Shown here: piece by piece, positions 11,889-22,921 of the stretch | Layout of the letters: every line of letters starts with the position of its first letter | How positions within the stretch are numbered: position 1 is the stretch's first letter | Assembly (NCBI GenBank): GCA_030704615.1 | Contig: CM060734.1 | Span: 12,526,001 to 12,590,000, forward strand | DNA from: Takakia lepidozioides | Taxonomy: Eukaryota; Streptophyta; Takakiopsida; Takakiales; Takakiaceae | DNA: 64,000 nucleotides | Direction: 5' to 3' | Notes under the pieces: generated by a model | Told to the model about the DNA's origin: nothing | Databases searched by the model: none | Seen by the model: the letters and a program-made list of their open reading frames with translations, nothing else | Position numbers and translations under genes: made by a program

Positions 11889-12623
11889 CTATGGGGATGG
11901 CGAGGTTGGCGGTGGGGCATTAATGGGTAGGCCCTGGACAAGGAGTATGTCCGGGCACAGCCTAGCAAGGCATGAGCATGGTGATTGGGTACATATGCAT
12001 GGCAGCAACCAAGGTGGTACGGTGTGGTCTGGTGGCCTACATTGGAAGGTGCCAGCGTTGATGAGCGAGAACCATCGGGTTTTAGTGCGGTTTAGAAGGA
12101 GTTTATGGAGATGCCAGACTGCGTGGTTATGCCGAGTGATATGAAGGCCATGGATGATCGGATGTGTGCACTGGCTAAGGAGGTGTGGCCAGGTGTCACG
12201 TTCATGGTGAATAATTGAGCATAGTGGGCAGTATGGGGATGGGAATAAATGTGGCCAGAAGATGTGTTTGCGCTGGTATCCCATGTATTGTGCGAATCTG
12301 AATTTGAGTGTTTGTCGGATTTGTGCATCAGTGGTAACTTTGGTTTGCCAGAAGTGATTTGAGAGTTTGTGGTGCAGTACATTAGATTGAATCCATTTTT
12401 GAATGTGGACTTTGGTATGGCTGATGGAGGCTACAACATGTTTGTTTGTCTCTCGGGTAAGAGTGGCTTTTAGGTCCGTATTGGCTTTGGTGAGGAGGGT
12501 CCGGGACTGGGTGTATAAACCAGAAAGGGTGGGTATGGGCGATGTGAATAGGGTCATTTGTAGGGTCAACATGGGGTTTGGAGGCACCGAGTTGAGCGAG
12601 CTGGTCCGCTTCCTCATTACCAT
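11889..12623 (-). pseudogene. LINE ORF2 C-terminal region with CPLC zinc motif
   Basis: Open frame of 244 codons, frame-shifted relative to the RNase H. Near its middle it has FRFAQYMGYQRKHIFWP, then CPLC, then a DTWPHLLSQCTHP block: a CCHC-like knuckle typical of the C-terminus of LINE ORF2. The end carries hydrophobic and Pro-rich sequence with no known role. Confidence 0.7.
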
Positions 12624-13074
12624 GAATGCCAGTGTGCGAGCGTACTTTGAGTAGGTGGATTGGATGGTTTATAGAGGTGGCAGTTTTGACAATGGCAGCG
12701 ATGAGATTACGGTCAGGATGGTGGTGCTGGGAAGAGGGGTTGGAGATGTGCTTCCGGATGAGAAATAGAGAATTAAGGCTGTCTGTGAAGATGTAGTATG
12801 GAGGGGGGAAGGTATCCAGCAGGGAGAGAGCATCGTGGATGGCCATGAGCTCGGCCCGAAGGATGGTGGCAAGGCCAGGGAGCTTGAGGGCTATACCTTG
12901 GCTAGTGCCCGCGTGGTAAATTCCATAGCCTGCGAGGTTTTTGGTTTGGGATCCATCAGTATAGTGGGAGTTAACCGGGGGGTATTTCAAGGGGGTGTTT
13001 TGCCGATATATTGATGGGATAGGGGGTAGGGGTATGGGTGGGGTGTTTTGGGGGGGGGCGCGGCAGCGCCCCAC
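12382..13074 (-). pseudogene. LINE RNase H domain
   Basis: RNase H removes the RNA strand of the cDNA hybrid. The catalytic pattern is visible in order: YTDGSQT (Asp), ILRAELMAIHDAL (Glu), YIFTDSLNS (Asp), then VRSHTGIHGNEEADQLAQ with the His and final Asp. The domain is therefore complete by motif. A preceding Pro-rich segment and a following frame change show the copy is not functional. LINEs with RNase H include I-like and some plant L1 groups. Confidence 0.85.
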
Positions 13075-13624
13075 CCCAAGCTTTAGTTGGTTTAATCTTG
13101 GGAAATGTGATGGGTGTGTGATGGCAGGGGGAGGTAGGTGGGTAATGGATAGTAGCCTTCATGTTATGTTTCACGGTTAGCAGTTGTTCTAGCTGATGTA
13201 GGAAAGGTGTCAGTATATCAGTGTGGGGCGAGTGATGGACATGCATAATCAGGGTTAGAGTAGGTTCTTTTTGTCGCATGTATTTGGGAAATGGTGGGGT
13301 ATGGACATATTTGAGCTGGTTTGGTTGAGTATTGTGGAAGCATCCGGGGATGAGTGGGCAGCAAATCTTGCCCATTGAAGAGCCTCGTGGGTAAGGCCTC
13401 TACCCTCCCAGGAGTGCTGGGTTGCATTACTTGTGGCACCAAATATACAGTCCCAGTGATGTGGGCTCGCAAATGTGTTTAGTTCCATGGGGCATGTGAG
13501 TGGGCTAGAGTAGTACGAATGGGTGAGTTGGAATGTCTTGATAAGTAGGGCGGGGATATCCTAGGGTAGAGTCAACAATGTTGTAACTCTTATAACCTAC
13601 AATATCACATCCGGACTACATTGT

Positions 13625-13935
13625 CACCATACCAATTGATATTCAAAACTTGAGTGTCACCATATCAATTTACAGTCAATAGTCCAACAATATTGATTTT
13701 CACAGTATGACAACATCAAATAAATACACCATATGAATTTATACTCAATGGTGGAGTAGTAATGATCTTCAAGGCAAGACAACATCAAAACAATACAGCG
13801 TATGAATTTTTATTGAATGGTCGAGCAGTGTTGATTTTCACGGTAGGACAATATCAAAATAATGCACCATATAATTCATATTCAATGGTTCACCAATATT
13901 GATATTCAAAAGCAAGACAATATCAACATAATTCA
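13625..13935. repeat. AT-rich tandem repeat, about 69-bp unit
   Basis: Roughly five degenerate units, recognisable by TTGATTTTCACRG then GACAAYATCAA and a run ending TTCAATGGT. TTGAT landmarks are spaced 68-70 bp apart (13693, about 13762, 13831, 13899). No coding potential. Confidence 0.65.
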
Positions 13936-14289
13936 TTGTGCTTAGTCAGTATAAGTTGTTTCAATGTGGCATCATCACTATAATCCGTATTGAATCAGTT
14001 TGCTCGAAGTACCTTGACAATAGATTGATTACGTAATTATTGGATGCAACAACAATACTTATTCAAAAATTAATATATCAAATGTGGTGTGTGGACATAA
14101 GAGGCATTGAACTCCAAAGCAACGGTTTATGCATTGTTAATGTGTTGATTAATCACTGACTCCATTGGGTCCAAACATTTAGATGGTGGTTTATAACAGA
14201 TCACGATGGCGTGATCTGTTGCACAATGTGTTGTTACAACAATCAACGATATGAATATGAATTGAAGATTCGATGTTTTTCTAAGTTCT
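13936..14289. other. No gene recognised
   Basis: AT-rich sequence without open frames or repeats beyond isolated words. Confidence 0.4.
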
Positions 14290-14800
14290 CCATGTCATCC
14301 TAGGTTACTTTACGGTAATAGGGTCCATATCCACGAGAATAGGCTCTCTTACCATTTGATGACGTGGCGTGAGTGAAAACTTGTCCACGTGGACAAGCAT
14401 GAGCCTATGCTAACGCCACATCATCAAAGCGTGAGCCTACCCTCACAAGCTCATCACGACCTAGCGTCGTTCCAACAGTACATTTGGTATTTTGGTTTTC
14501 CCAATGCTTACATATACCACTGGCATCACATCCTCTAGCACATCCGTTGTCACCAATGAAGTGGTCATTCCTCGTTCTTCTTCCGGGCCTAGTTATCATT
14601 CCTGACGTGACGTGGCGCTGACACGTCGGCCGTCATGTCGAATCCGGACGTTTATCCATGTTTTTTTTTTTACATTTGACTTTTACGATTTACTTCTACC
14701 ATTTGTAATGACATGGCAGCCACTTTGTAAAACAGACATGGCAGCCACGGTGTAAAACAGACGTGGCCAATTATTAATATTTATTAATTCTTTAAAAAAA
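14290..14800. repeat. Left flank of palindrome array 1 (TGACGTGGCG / GACATGGCAGCC words)
   Basis: Contains GGTAATAGGGTCC, TGACGTGGCGTGAG and paired GCGTGAGCCT/ATGAGCCTATG words near 14310-14450. These are followed by CTGACGTGACGTGGCGCTGACACG (about 14602) and two GACATGGCAGCCAC words (14711, 14741). The reverse complement of comparable words flanks the right side of palindrome array 2 (45960-46090), so the two loci look like inverted copies of one repeat family. Confidence 0.5.
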
Positions 14801-14804
14801 ATGT

Positions 14805-15490
14805 GTCCGCCTATATTGGCAGTCGCATATAATTTATTATTTTAAAAATAAAATCGACCGCCCATATTGGCGGCCGCTTGTAATTTAATATTTTGTTAAA
14901 TTAAGCGACCGCCTACATTGGCGGTCGCCGGTAATTTATTTAATTTTAAATGAAGCGACCGTCCATATTGGCGGTCGCTTTTATTGTATTATATTTTAAA
15001 ATAAGCGGCCGCCTATATTGGCGGTCGGTTGAAGTTTATTATGTTTTAAATGAAGCGACCGCCCAGATTGGCGGTCGCTCGTACTTTATTATATTATTAT
15101 TATTATATCTTTGATATATTCTGTAAAAATACAGCGACCGCCATTTAGCAGCGGTCGCTTATTTTTATTTTTATTCTTAAATAAAGCGACCGCCGTTTGG
15201 CGGTCACTTCTTCAGTAAATTTTTGAAAAATGCAGTGACCGCCATTTGGAGGCGGTCGGTCGATTTGATTTGGATTCTTAAATTAAGCGACCACCGTTTG
15301 GCGGTCGCTTACTTAATATATTTTTTTAAATGAAGCGACCGCTATTTAGCGGCGGTTGCTTATTTATATTTTGAAAAAACAGCGACCGCCATGTGGCGGT
15401 CGCTCTTCTTGTTTTTATAAATATAACGACCGCCATGCGGCGGTCGCGTTTTTTTTTTTTCTTAGAAATCCAGGGACCCGCCGTGTGGCG
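14805..15490. repeat. Palindrome array 1: about 14 GCGACCGCC...GGCGGTCGC hairpin units
   Basis: Short inverted repeats with arms GCGACCGCC and GGCGGTCGC and a 3-8 base loop (CATATTG, CAGATTG, ATTTAGCA, GTTT) recur every 45-55 bp. AT-rich spacers of about 25 bp separate them. Units start near 14806, 14857, 14905, 14955, 15003, 15054, 15133, 15185, 15233, 15287, 15333, 15381, 15427 and 15474. Arms are mostly matched within a unit even where they differ from the consensus. Confidence 0.9.
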
Positions 15491-15748
15491 TTTTTTTTTT
15501 TTAAATTAATCATGAAGCGGAGTCTGGCCAGCCACGTGGCGAGGTATCACGGGTCTGGAAAAACGAAACAAATGGGATGGGGGGAGGTGGTTTTGAACCC
15601 TTGACCTCTCCCATGTGGGTGCGCGTGGCGAGGTGCGATTGGCCAATCGCGCCGCGCTGACACGTGGCGAGGCGTCACTGGCCTGTCGCTCCTTTTCAAG
15701 CATAATGTCATTTTTTTTGGGGGGGGGGGGGGGGGCCTGGTGGGCGCC

Positions 15749-15756
15749 TATATAAA
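15749..15756 (+). promoter_or_regulatory. TATA-box candidate upstream of gypsy element 1
   Basis: TATATAAA in CGCCTATATAAACC, downstream of a long T/G run and about 330 bases before the first plausible gag ATG (16087). It could be the promoter of a 5' LTR. I could not define the LTR ends because the 3' LTR is absent. Confidence 0.4.
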
Positions 15757-16086
15757 CCATTCCCCCCTCCTTTTCTGATCACTTCTTCCCCTCTCGTGGT
15801 GCGGTTCCTTGGCATCTTGTAGTCATTTCGGACTTCGTTGCTTGGCACTGCCAACGGGAGGTGCAAAGGTGATTATTTGGGGGGGCGGGGGGGGGGGGGA
15901 GGTTTTGTCGGTTTTTTATTGGTCAATCCTACACCCCTGTTCACGGTTCAATCATCGTATCACCATTTTGCCGTTTTCGGATTTCCGGCAGCCTGTTTTT
16001 TTGCAGAAACTACGAAGACATCATCCACACTCGTCCATTGCCGTTTTCTGAGGTTTTGGACCCTGTAGTGGGCAAAGGTTTATACA

Positions 16087-17729
16087 ATGTTGGGGGTTGT
16101 GAATTCAAGTTCTGGGGCGGGGTCGTCTGGGGGTCGGAGGAAGAGAAAACGTGCCACGAGCGGGATAGCCAGGTCAACAAGCCAGTCTATCCGGGACCGG
16201 ATGCCTTGGATAGGGTGAAAGAAGTGGTAGTGGATTATTTCAAGGGTAGGGACATGATGAGGCTGGAAAGTGCTTATGTCAGGCATAAATGGGAGGGGTT
16301 TCAGATTTTCCAGCAAAATATTGAGAGGAAAATGACAAACGCTTTGGCGGGGGCTAAGTGGACGGCGGACAGGGACAAACCGAAGTTCAATCGGTGGATC
16401 CAAAGCAGGGCGAAAGATGCCACGTGGAATTTGAGGCAGCTTGTTCATGCTTTCAATGTGTTGTTGCTCGAAGTCGCGGATATGGCAAAACCAGAAATGG
16501 TCTTCAACTTTGTGGCGAGACTGGCCCCATGGGCCAAGCGGAAGTTGGAGGAGAAGCCACCTAAGACTTTGAACGAGGCAATTGAAAGGGCTGAATGTTT
16601 CTCGGATGTCCCTAGGGGCGAAAGACAAGGTCGTACGGAGCTTAACCACAAGAAGACCCGGCGGGAGGGTGACTCCTTCCGACCGGAAAAGAAGTGGGAT
16701 AGGCCACGCGGCGACAATGGCACATGGAAATCGAATGGAGAGCCTTCACACGTCAAGGCGGCACCCTGTGCTCCGAAAAGAAAATCAGATGAGGCGGCTT
16801 ATGGCGGACAGAAGGCGACCTTCGATGAAGTGTGCTTTAATTGTGGGGAGCCCGGGCACATGGCGAAGAAGTGCGCAAAACCCCAACAATTGAACATGAC
16901 TCGGGCGACCACGGAGCTGTCCGAAGATTCCATCAGCCGCTTGGTGGAAGCGGTGGTTGCCAAGACTTGCAAAGTAGGCAACTACTCTTGTGAGTTGTAT
17001 CAGGAGACTGGCCCCTTGCGTAAAGGGAGTCAGTTAATGTTCGTGAGTGGGATAATTTCCAGAACTAACGTGTCGTTGTTGGTGGACACAGGAGCGTCGC
17101 ACTCCTTCATGACACCGGCAACGACACGGAAGCTGGGGCTCCCGACAAATGATGTGGGGGCCTCTATTGAAGTGCGTTCTGTCAAAGAAGAACCACAATT
17201 GGCGACGAGGTTGGTGTTTGATGTTCCTCTTCAGCTGGGGAGTTGGGAGGGACGTGAGAACTTCACCATTTGCGAGATCGATGGAGTGGATCTCATTTTG
17301 GGGATGACCTTTTTGAGCAAATCCGGAGCGGTCATAGATGGCCGCAAGAGAATAGTCACGCTACCATGTGGGGATGGTGGCGAAGTTTTACGGGTGTCGG
17401 AAATGCCCAACCAAGTGGGAGGGCGAATAAACCTGCTGACAGCAAAGGAGTGGGCAGTGGAGGAGCCACACGAACCCCAGTTTTTGCTTTACGTAAGACA
17501 AGTGGAAGGAGAAGTCGATAGGGAGCCAAGCCCAGATTGGATCAAGGGGATCCTAGAGAAATACCAAGATGTGATGCCGGAGGATTTACCAAGCGGCTTG
17601 CCACCGCGAAGAGGAGTTGACCACAAGATAGAGGTGATACTGGGATCGGAGCCGCCTGCCAAGGCGCCCTACTGGTTGAGCCACAGAGAGTTGGTCGAGC
17701 TGAAGGCCCAGCTCAAGAATCTAATGTAA
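16087..17729 (+). pseudogene. gypsy element 1 gag-protease
   Basis: An ATG at 16087 opens a short basic N-terminus (GGRRKRKR) in one frame. From about 16200 the gag continues in the neighbouring frame that runs on to 17729. The gag domain has VKEVVVDYFKGRDMMRLE and later blocks. The CCHC knuckle CFNCGEPGHMAKKC begins at 16833, and the protease LLVDTGASHSF has its catalytic Asp codon at 17085. The frame closes with TAA 17727-17729 in front of the RT block [14 protein letters not shown], which continues in the same frame. Gag forms the particle and protease cleaves the polyprotein. Confidence 0.85.
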
Positions 17730-18336
17730 AAGGGGTACATCCGGCCGAGTAAATCACCTTACGCAGCCCCGGTGTTATTCGCAGACAAGAAGGATGGGGC
17801 GCTGCGGATGTGTGTCGATTACAGGGCTCTGAATAAGGTGACTATCAAAAACCGGTACCCTTTGCCAAGGATCGACGACCTCTTCGATCGGTTGGCAGGA
17901 GCAAAGTATTTCAGCCGAATTGATTTGCGCGCAGGTTACCATCAAATCCGAGTGGCGAAGGAGATGAGGAGAAGACCGCGTGCAGGACAAGATATGGTTC
18001 ATATGAGTTCTTGGTGATGCCTTTTGGGCTCACCAACGCACCCGCGACCTTTAGCACGCTAATGAACAGCCTTTTCCAGGGGTGGTTGGATGACTTTGTG
18101 ATCGTGTACATCGACGATGTCTTGGTGCACTCGAAAACAAAGGAAGAGCACCAGGAGCACCTCAAAAAGGTGTTTCAGAAATTGCGGGAAGAGAAGCTGT
18201 ATGCCAAAGCTTCAAAGTGCAAATTCGGGGTCACAAAAGTGGAGTTCCTAGGGCATGTGATTACACAGGATGGGATCAAAATGGATGACAGAAATGTGAG
18301 GGCGATCTTGGACTAGAGCCTCCGACTTCGGTCCCG
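17730..18336 (+). pseudogene. gypsy element 1 reverse transcriptase
   Basis: RT blocks in order: [32 protein letters not shown] (first frame to about 17965), then, after a frame change, MPFGLTNAPATF and the catalytic YIDD (18107-18118), followed by FLGHVITQDGI. A TAG at 18314-18316 interrupts before the next block. Functionally dead. Confidence 0.9.
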
Positions 18337-18592
18337 AGAGTGCGATCCTTCCTAGGACTCGCCTCCTATTACCAAAAGTATGTGAGAAATTTTGCCAAGA
18401 TCGCGGGGCCGTTGTCAGACCTTCTCTGTAAGTCCAAGGTATGGGTATGGAACACATTTTGTGGCCAAGCTTTTGCCGAGTTGAAGCAGCGGATGGCGGA
18501 AGCTCCAGTCCTGAAAATTCCGGAGTTCGACCGTCCATTTGAGATTCATACAGATGCGTCGGACTTTGATGGCTCAACGGATGGTTGGCCAT
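18337..18592 (+). pseudogene. gypsy element 1 RT thumb and start of RNase H, truncated
   Basis: A third frame reads VRSFLGLASYYQKYVRNFAK, a tether, and then FEIHTDASDF, the first catalytic Asp of RNase H. The sequence then passes into GGCTCAACGGATGG, the start of the 1-kb tandem repeat, so the rest was lost. Confidence 0.85.
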
Positions 18593-19974
18593 CGAAATGA
18601 TTTTGGTTCGCTTTGAGACTTGGCCACTATGTTCAATGTGCCATGTAAGAGGCCCCAGAGTAATATGAGATCAATCGAAATTCGTTCAATGGGCCAACGG
18701 ATGGTTGCCCATGCAAATGATTTTGGTTCGCTTTGAAACTTGGCCAGTGTGTTCAATGTACCCTCTGATGCGTCCCAGTATAATACGAGATCAATCAAAA
18801 TTTGTTCGATTGTCCAATGAGGCGTTCACTTGTCATCTGGTTTTTGTTCAATGCGAAAAAGAAATCCTGCAATGCGTGCACGGCTATTGCACCCATTGAA
18901 CGGATGTGGTTGAAGCCCCTCTTTTGCCCGCATGTGCTTGAACATGTGTGCAACACATGTGCGGAGACACAACAGACGAGTAGATCATTTGCCTCCCCAT
19001 CGACGCGCTCCCCCCTCAAGCCATTGCACAATTTAATTGAATTTAAATTTATTTTAAGCCAATAAATAGGTTTGCACTGCCTTTCATTGGGGGTTTCTGG
19101 CACGTATCGATTTTGTTCTGCGGCTTCCAGCATCCCGCCGCTACTCCCCCACCAAAATTCGGACCAATCAAAAATGCCCCCCAAGAAAAAGTGTTCTCTT
19201 CGCTCATTATTGCAGAACTCTCTATGAAGAGTGCATGAAGTAGAACCCAAATCAAGTTTGGAGTGCAAAACAGGGAAGAAACTGTGGTTTTGGGTCCAAA
19301 CGAATGTTGATCGCTCCCAAATTTGGCACGCACGTTGCATATGGCTACATTACACGCCCCATTCAAAAACGGAATGAAAAAAAAAAATCGTGAGCACGCG
19401 AAACACAGTCCAACGGGTCCCAAAGCAATAGCAGATCCAACGGAATACATTCAACAGGTGAACGGATCGTTGCCCATCCAAATCATTTTTGTTTGCTTCC
19501 AAACTTTGCCAGTACGTTCGAGACACCCTCTCACAGGTCCCGGACTAATATGAGATCAATCGAAATTCATTCGATGGCTCAACAGATGGTTGGCCATCGA
19601 AATGATTTTGGTTCGCTTTGAGACTTGGCCACTATGTTCAATTTGCCATGTAAGAGGCCCCAGAGTAATATGAGATCAATCGAAATTCGTTCAATGGGCC
19701 AACGGATGGTTGCCCATGCAAATGATTTTGGTTCGCTTTGAAACTTGGCCAGTGTGTTCAATGTACCCTCTGATGCGTCCCAGTATAATACGAGATCAAT
19801 CAAAATTTGTTCGATTGTCCAATGAGGCGTTCACTTGTCATCTGGTTTTTGTTCAATGCGAAAAAGAAATCCTGCAATGCGTGCACGGCTATTGCACCCA
19901 TTGAACGGATGTGGTTGAAGCCCCTCTTTTGCCCGCATGTGCTTGAACATGTGTGCGACACATGTGCGGAGACA

Positions 19975-19979
19975 CAACA
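19975..19979. repeat. Target-site duplication CAACA, left
   Basis: Five-base direct repeat matching 20705-20709 around the solo LTR. The same bases occur once in the uninterrupted copy near 18968. Confidence 0.9.
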
Positions 19980-20704
19980 TGTCGCGGCCCTTTGCCTTGA
20001 GGGCAGGGGGGTCGGGACACAAGAGGGGTTGCCCCTGTGGTGGGGGCAGTAGCAGCGATAGGTACGGGGGCTGAAGCACCCTTGAGTGCCCAAGGCAATC
20101 AAGGAGGCGGAGGCGCTCACTAGGTGGAGCCCCGCACACCGGGTTGCGGTGGGGTGGCTCCACAAGGGGTGGTGGTAGCTTAGCGGGACTTAGTGGGGGT
20201 GGCATAGGACTCACCATGGGGTGGAGACCTCGAGGTGGGAGTCGTGGGGAGTCTTGGGACTCATCACGGTCCATTGGGGCCGCGGTGAGTGGGCCAAGAC
20301 TCACCGCGACTCACCACCGGGAATCGAGGGTCTTCGTGGTGGTTCGCCATAAAATGGCATGGCTGGTTGTGAAACCCCCGCGGACAGCTACAGAAGTATA
20401 TATAGGGAGTAGTAACCCCGAGAACGGTGCAAGCCCGTTGGTGACCAAAAACTAGTGAGTAAGCGAGCGAGCCGGAAAGCAACCAAAGAGTGGGGAGCTG
20501 TTCCGGACTGCCAACTACAAAAGGGAATTCCCGCTGGTTCCAAAGCGGTGGAGGGTTATTTGGGAAAACAAAGGGGGACCATTATGCCCCGGTGAACAGC
20601 CGAAGCTCCAAGTTGGCCCGGCGGCCAGGTTGGGAGTCAGGCGCGCGCATCAAAGCGAGTAACTATGACTTGAGGGGGAGCTTACCGAAGGGAGGTGCGC
20701 GACA
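19980..20704. mobile_element. Solo LTR, 725 bp
   Basis: Starts TGTCGCG and ends CGCGACA, a perfect 7-bp terminal inverted repeat with TG...CA ends. It is flanked by the direct repeat CAACA on both sides. The uninterrupted sequence exists in the first copy of the tandem duplication (18965 onward), which shows the empty site. A TATATATA lies at 20397-20404. No internal region remains, so it is a solo LTR left by LTR-LTR recombination. Confidence 0.92.
20397..20404 (+). promoter_or_regulatory. TATA-box candidate in the solo LTR
   Basis: TATATATA in AAGTATATATAGGGAGT, about 420 bases into the LTR, where an LTR promoter is expected. Orientation is inferred from this motif only. Confidence 0.5.
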
Positions 20705-20709
20705 CAACA
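20705..20709. repeat. Target-site duplication CAACA, right
   Basis: Right partner of the TSD at 19975-19979. Confidence 0.9.
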
Positions 20710-21339
20710 GACGAGTAAATCATTTGCCTCCCCATCGACGCGCTCCCCCCTCAAGCCATTGCACAATTTAATTGAATTTAAATTTATTTTAAGCCAATAA
20801 ATAGGTTTGCACTGCCTTTCATTGGGGGTTTCTGGCATTCTGCAGCTTCCAGCATCCCGCCGCTACTCCCCCGCCAAAATTCGGACCAATCAAAAATGCC
20901 CCCCAAAAAAAAGTGTTCTCTTCGCTCACTATTGCAGAACTCTCTATGAAGAGTGCATGAAGTAGAACACAAATCAAGTTTGGAGTGCAAAACAGGGAAG
21001 AAACTGTGGTTTTGGGTCCAAATGAATGTTGATCGCTCCCAAATTTGGCACGCACGTTGCATATGGCTACATTACACGCCCCATTAAAAAACGGAATGAA
21101 AAATAAATAAAATCGTAAGCACGCGAAACACAGTCCAACGGAATACATTCAACGGGTGAACGGATGGTTGCCCATCCAAATCATTTTTGTTTGCAGAAGC
21201 GACACAGGTAGAAGCAGAAGGTGCGACACAGCCCACACAGGTAGCACAGTCCATAAGGGCAGTAACAGGTGGACACGAGTTAATGTTAGTAAGTGGCCGG
21301 TAAGTGTAAAGACAGTTTGGAAGTCAAACTCGGAGAATG

Positions 21340-21644
21340 CGCCACGCGGACAGCAGGAGACGGGAGAGTGTTTGAATTCAAACACGTGGCCTAAGGGGCA
21401 AAGCACTTCGCATTGCAGGTACTGCAATAACGAGCGCCATCACACTAGAAGACAAATAGGGCCGTCAAAGTACCTACTCGGTACATCAGCCGAAACTTAT
21501 TACGAGCCCATTAATGCATCCAAAGGACAAGTAACGGAACACTTTACGCGTTCGGCAAAGAGGAACCTTTGCCGCATATACAGTCCTAGTGGTCATTCTA
21601 AGATGGAATGTGAACAGATTAGGGTAAAAATAAAAAGTACCTAA
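21340..21644 (+). pseudogene. Element C segment with two degenerate zinc knuckles
   Basis: The frame closing at 21644 contains CRYCNNERHHTRRQ and CRIYSPSGHSKMEC. Each fits the CCHC spacing of gag zinc knuckles apart from one missing Cys (the last in the first, the second in the other). This supports a retroviral-type gag origin. The upstream part is low-complexity and may not be coding. Confidence 0.45.
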
Positions 21645-22921
21645 TGAGGCAACGGCCAATCAACAACGGGAATTTTGTGCAAGAGACTCCATTCAAGAAA
21701 CAAGAACAAGAAATTAAGAAGATTATGAGTGGAAGAATAGGTGTTATTCCGGATAACCAGTGTCTCGACGGGAGGGGCAATCAAAACTATAGCTTTGTAG
21801 CTATGGCGGATATCACGGACTATACACTAGCTCTACTTCTTACGCAGTGGCGCAAGGAAGGACAGGTTGAAAGTACTTTCTCTCTCACTCACTATTTGCA
21901 AGCCCCGCAGGCTTACACCCACTTGCCTGTTCCATTCTGTGCTAATCACACTTTCATGCTATACGCATTACAAGCTTTCCTGCAGTTATTCCAAACAAGG
22001 CCTTCTTGTTTGTCCGGAATGAAGCGAATTAGAGAAATGGAGGATCTACGAGTGAAGAGCACGACGATCTTACAGAGGCAAACAATCATCACACCACAGG
22101 CAGTGCAGCTGCTGAAGGAGCTGCGATTGGAGGGATTGTTGTGCAAAGAGTGGTATTTGCATCATCGGGATTTGATGATCCAGTTCATCAAGAACTTTGA
22201 GCCAAAGACGGGAGTTACCCAGGTGAAGGACATAGATATACAAGTTATTCCGCAGTACTTGCAACAGCTTTTTGAATTACCATCTGGTAATGTGAGCGTG
22301 GATGAACATAGGGCAAGATTGCAAGTAGGGGATCTTTTCCAAGAAACAAGTTTTTTCATGAACCAGGGATTCACTTGCACCAAAGCCGAGTATCCAGGGT
22401 TGAGGGAAATTGGCCAGGTACTAAACATTCTGTTTGCCATGAAACAGAACCAACAGTATCTTAACATATCTTTTACGGAGGAGGTTTTGAAAGCCTTGAG
22501 AGGAGAGGATGTAGCTTGGGCAAAAATGATGCACAATGGTCTGGTGGAGGAGATGAAACGATTACAGACTACTGCTGCCAAGTCCCCAATCATTGTGTCT
22601 GGCCCATTTATTGCACAGATTGTCTTTGATTCTTGCTTGCTTGATGCGCAAGAACGCAAGGTAATGGGGGTGTTTGAGGCAGCCACAACTGCAGTTGAGG
22701 AGCAAGGCTCTTCACAAGGTGAAGGAGGATTAGAGAGACAGCACCAACCCAAGAGACAAAAGAGGGACGCAATTGTAATGGCGGATCCACTTGCCACAAG
22801 GAACCCTCACGACGATGTTTCCATAGCTCCTACACAGGATGGGGTGCAGCAGCACAATGAGCTGCTATTGTTGGAAACCCGAAGGGAGGAAGAAGTTATT
22901 TCAGTACCGCGGCCAGCATAG
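21644..22921 (+). CDS. Element C main ORF, 425 residues, unknown family
   Basis: Longest intact frame of the element, from an ATG. Predicted globular and mostly helical, with blocks such as YTLALLLTQWRKEGQ, FELPSGNVSVDEHRARL and FLQLFQTRPSCL. The C-terminus is a polar tail with a basic KRQKRD signal. I see no catalytic motif and do not recognise the family. The size and position, before a coiled coil and a 3' LTR, suggest a structural protein of the element. The following segment continues in another frame after 22921. Confidence 0.5.
   Translation: MRQRPINNGNFVQETPFKKQEQEIKKIMSGRIGVIPDNQCLDGRGNQNYSFVAMADITDYTLALLLTQWRKEGQVESTFSLTHYLQAPQAYTHLPVPFCANHTFMLYALQAFLQLFQTRPSCLSGMKRIREMEDLRVKSTTILQRQTIITPQAVQLLKELRLEGLLCKEWYLHHRDLMIQFIKNFEPKTGVTQVKDIDIQVIPQYLQQLFELPSGNVSVDEHRARLQVGDLFQETSFFMNQGFTCTKAEYPGLREIGQVLNILFAMKQNQQYLNISFTEEVLKALRGEDVAWAKMMHNGLVEEMKRLQTTAAKSPIIVSGPFIAQIVFDSCLLDAQERKVMGVFEAATTAVEEQGSSQGEGGLERQHQPKRQKRDAIVMADPLATRNPHDDVSIAPTQDGVQQHNELLLLETRREEEVISVPRPA

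Larger units (their letters stand above)
11872..13505 (-). mobile_element. LINE B: 3' part with RNase H and C-terminal zinc motif
   Basis: Minus-strand fragment of a LINE ORF2 downstream of RT. Upstream segment 12971-13505 is Pro/His-rich in two frames. The RNase H domain follows (12382-13074), then the C-terminal CPLC...HLLSQC knuckle (11889-12623). Frames overlap by shifts near 12620 and 13075. Composition and style match LINE A, so it may be the missing 3' end of the same family. It is a separate insertion in the opposite orientation. Confidence 0.75.
15500..18592 (+). mobile_element. Ty3/gypsy element 1, 3'-truncated
   Basis: Plus-strand gag, CCHC knuckle, aspartic protease, RT and the first RNase H motif, in that order, which is typical for gypsy before integrase. 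The element stops at about 18569, where a different tandem repeat takes over, so RNase H is cut short and integrase and the 3' LTR are missing. One in-frame stop and two frame changes lie in RT. The left boundary is uncertain. Confidence 0.85.
18569..21194. repeat. Tandem duplication of a 1005-bp segment, second copy split by a solo LTR
   Basis: Segment 18569-19573 is repeated from 19574. The first 406 bases match nearly exactly (18569-18974 against 19574-19979). The remainder (18965-19480) matches 20705-21194 after the inserted LTR. Inside each copy is an older repeat of about 121 bp (CAACGGATGGTTG...GATTTTGGTTCGCTTTGA at 18577 and 18698, diverged again at 19461 and 21155). No coding capacity is evident. 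Confidence 0.85.

Noticed and set aside
14805-15490. CRISPR array
   Set aside because: Repeats are short palindromes with variable loops, the spacers are AT-rich and similar to each other, no cas genes are near, and the context is a plant nuclear genome.
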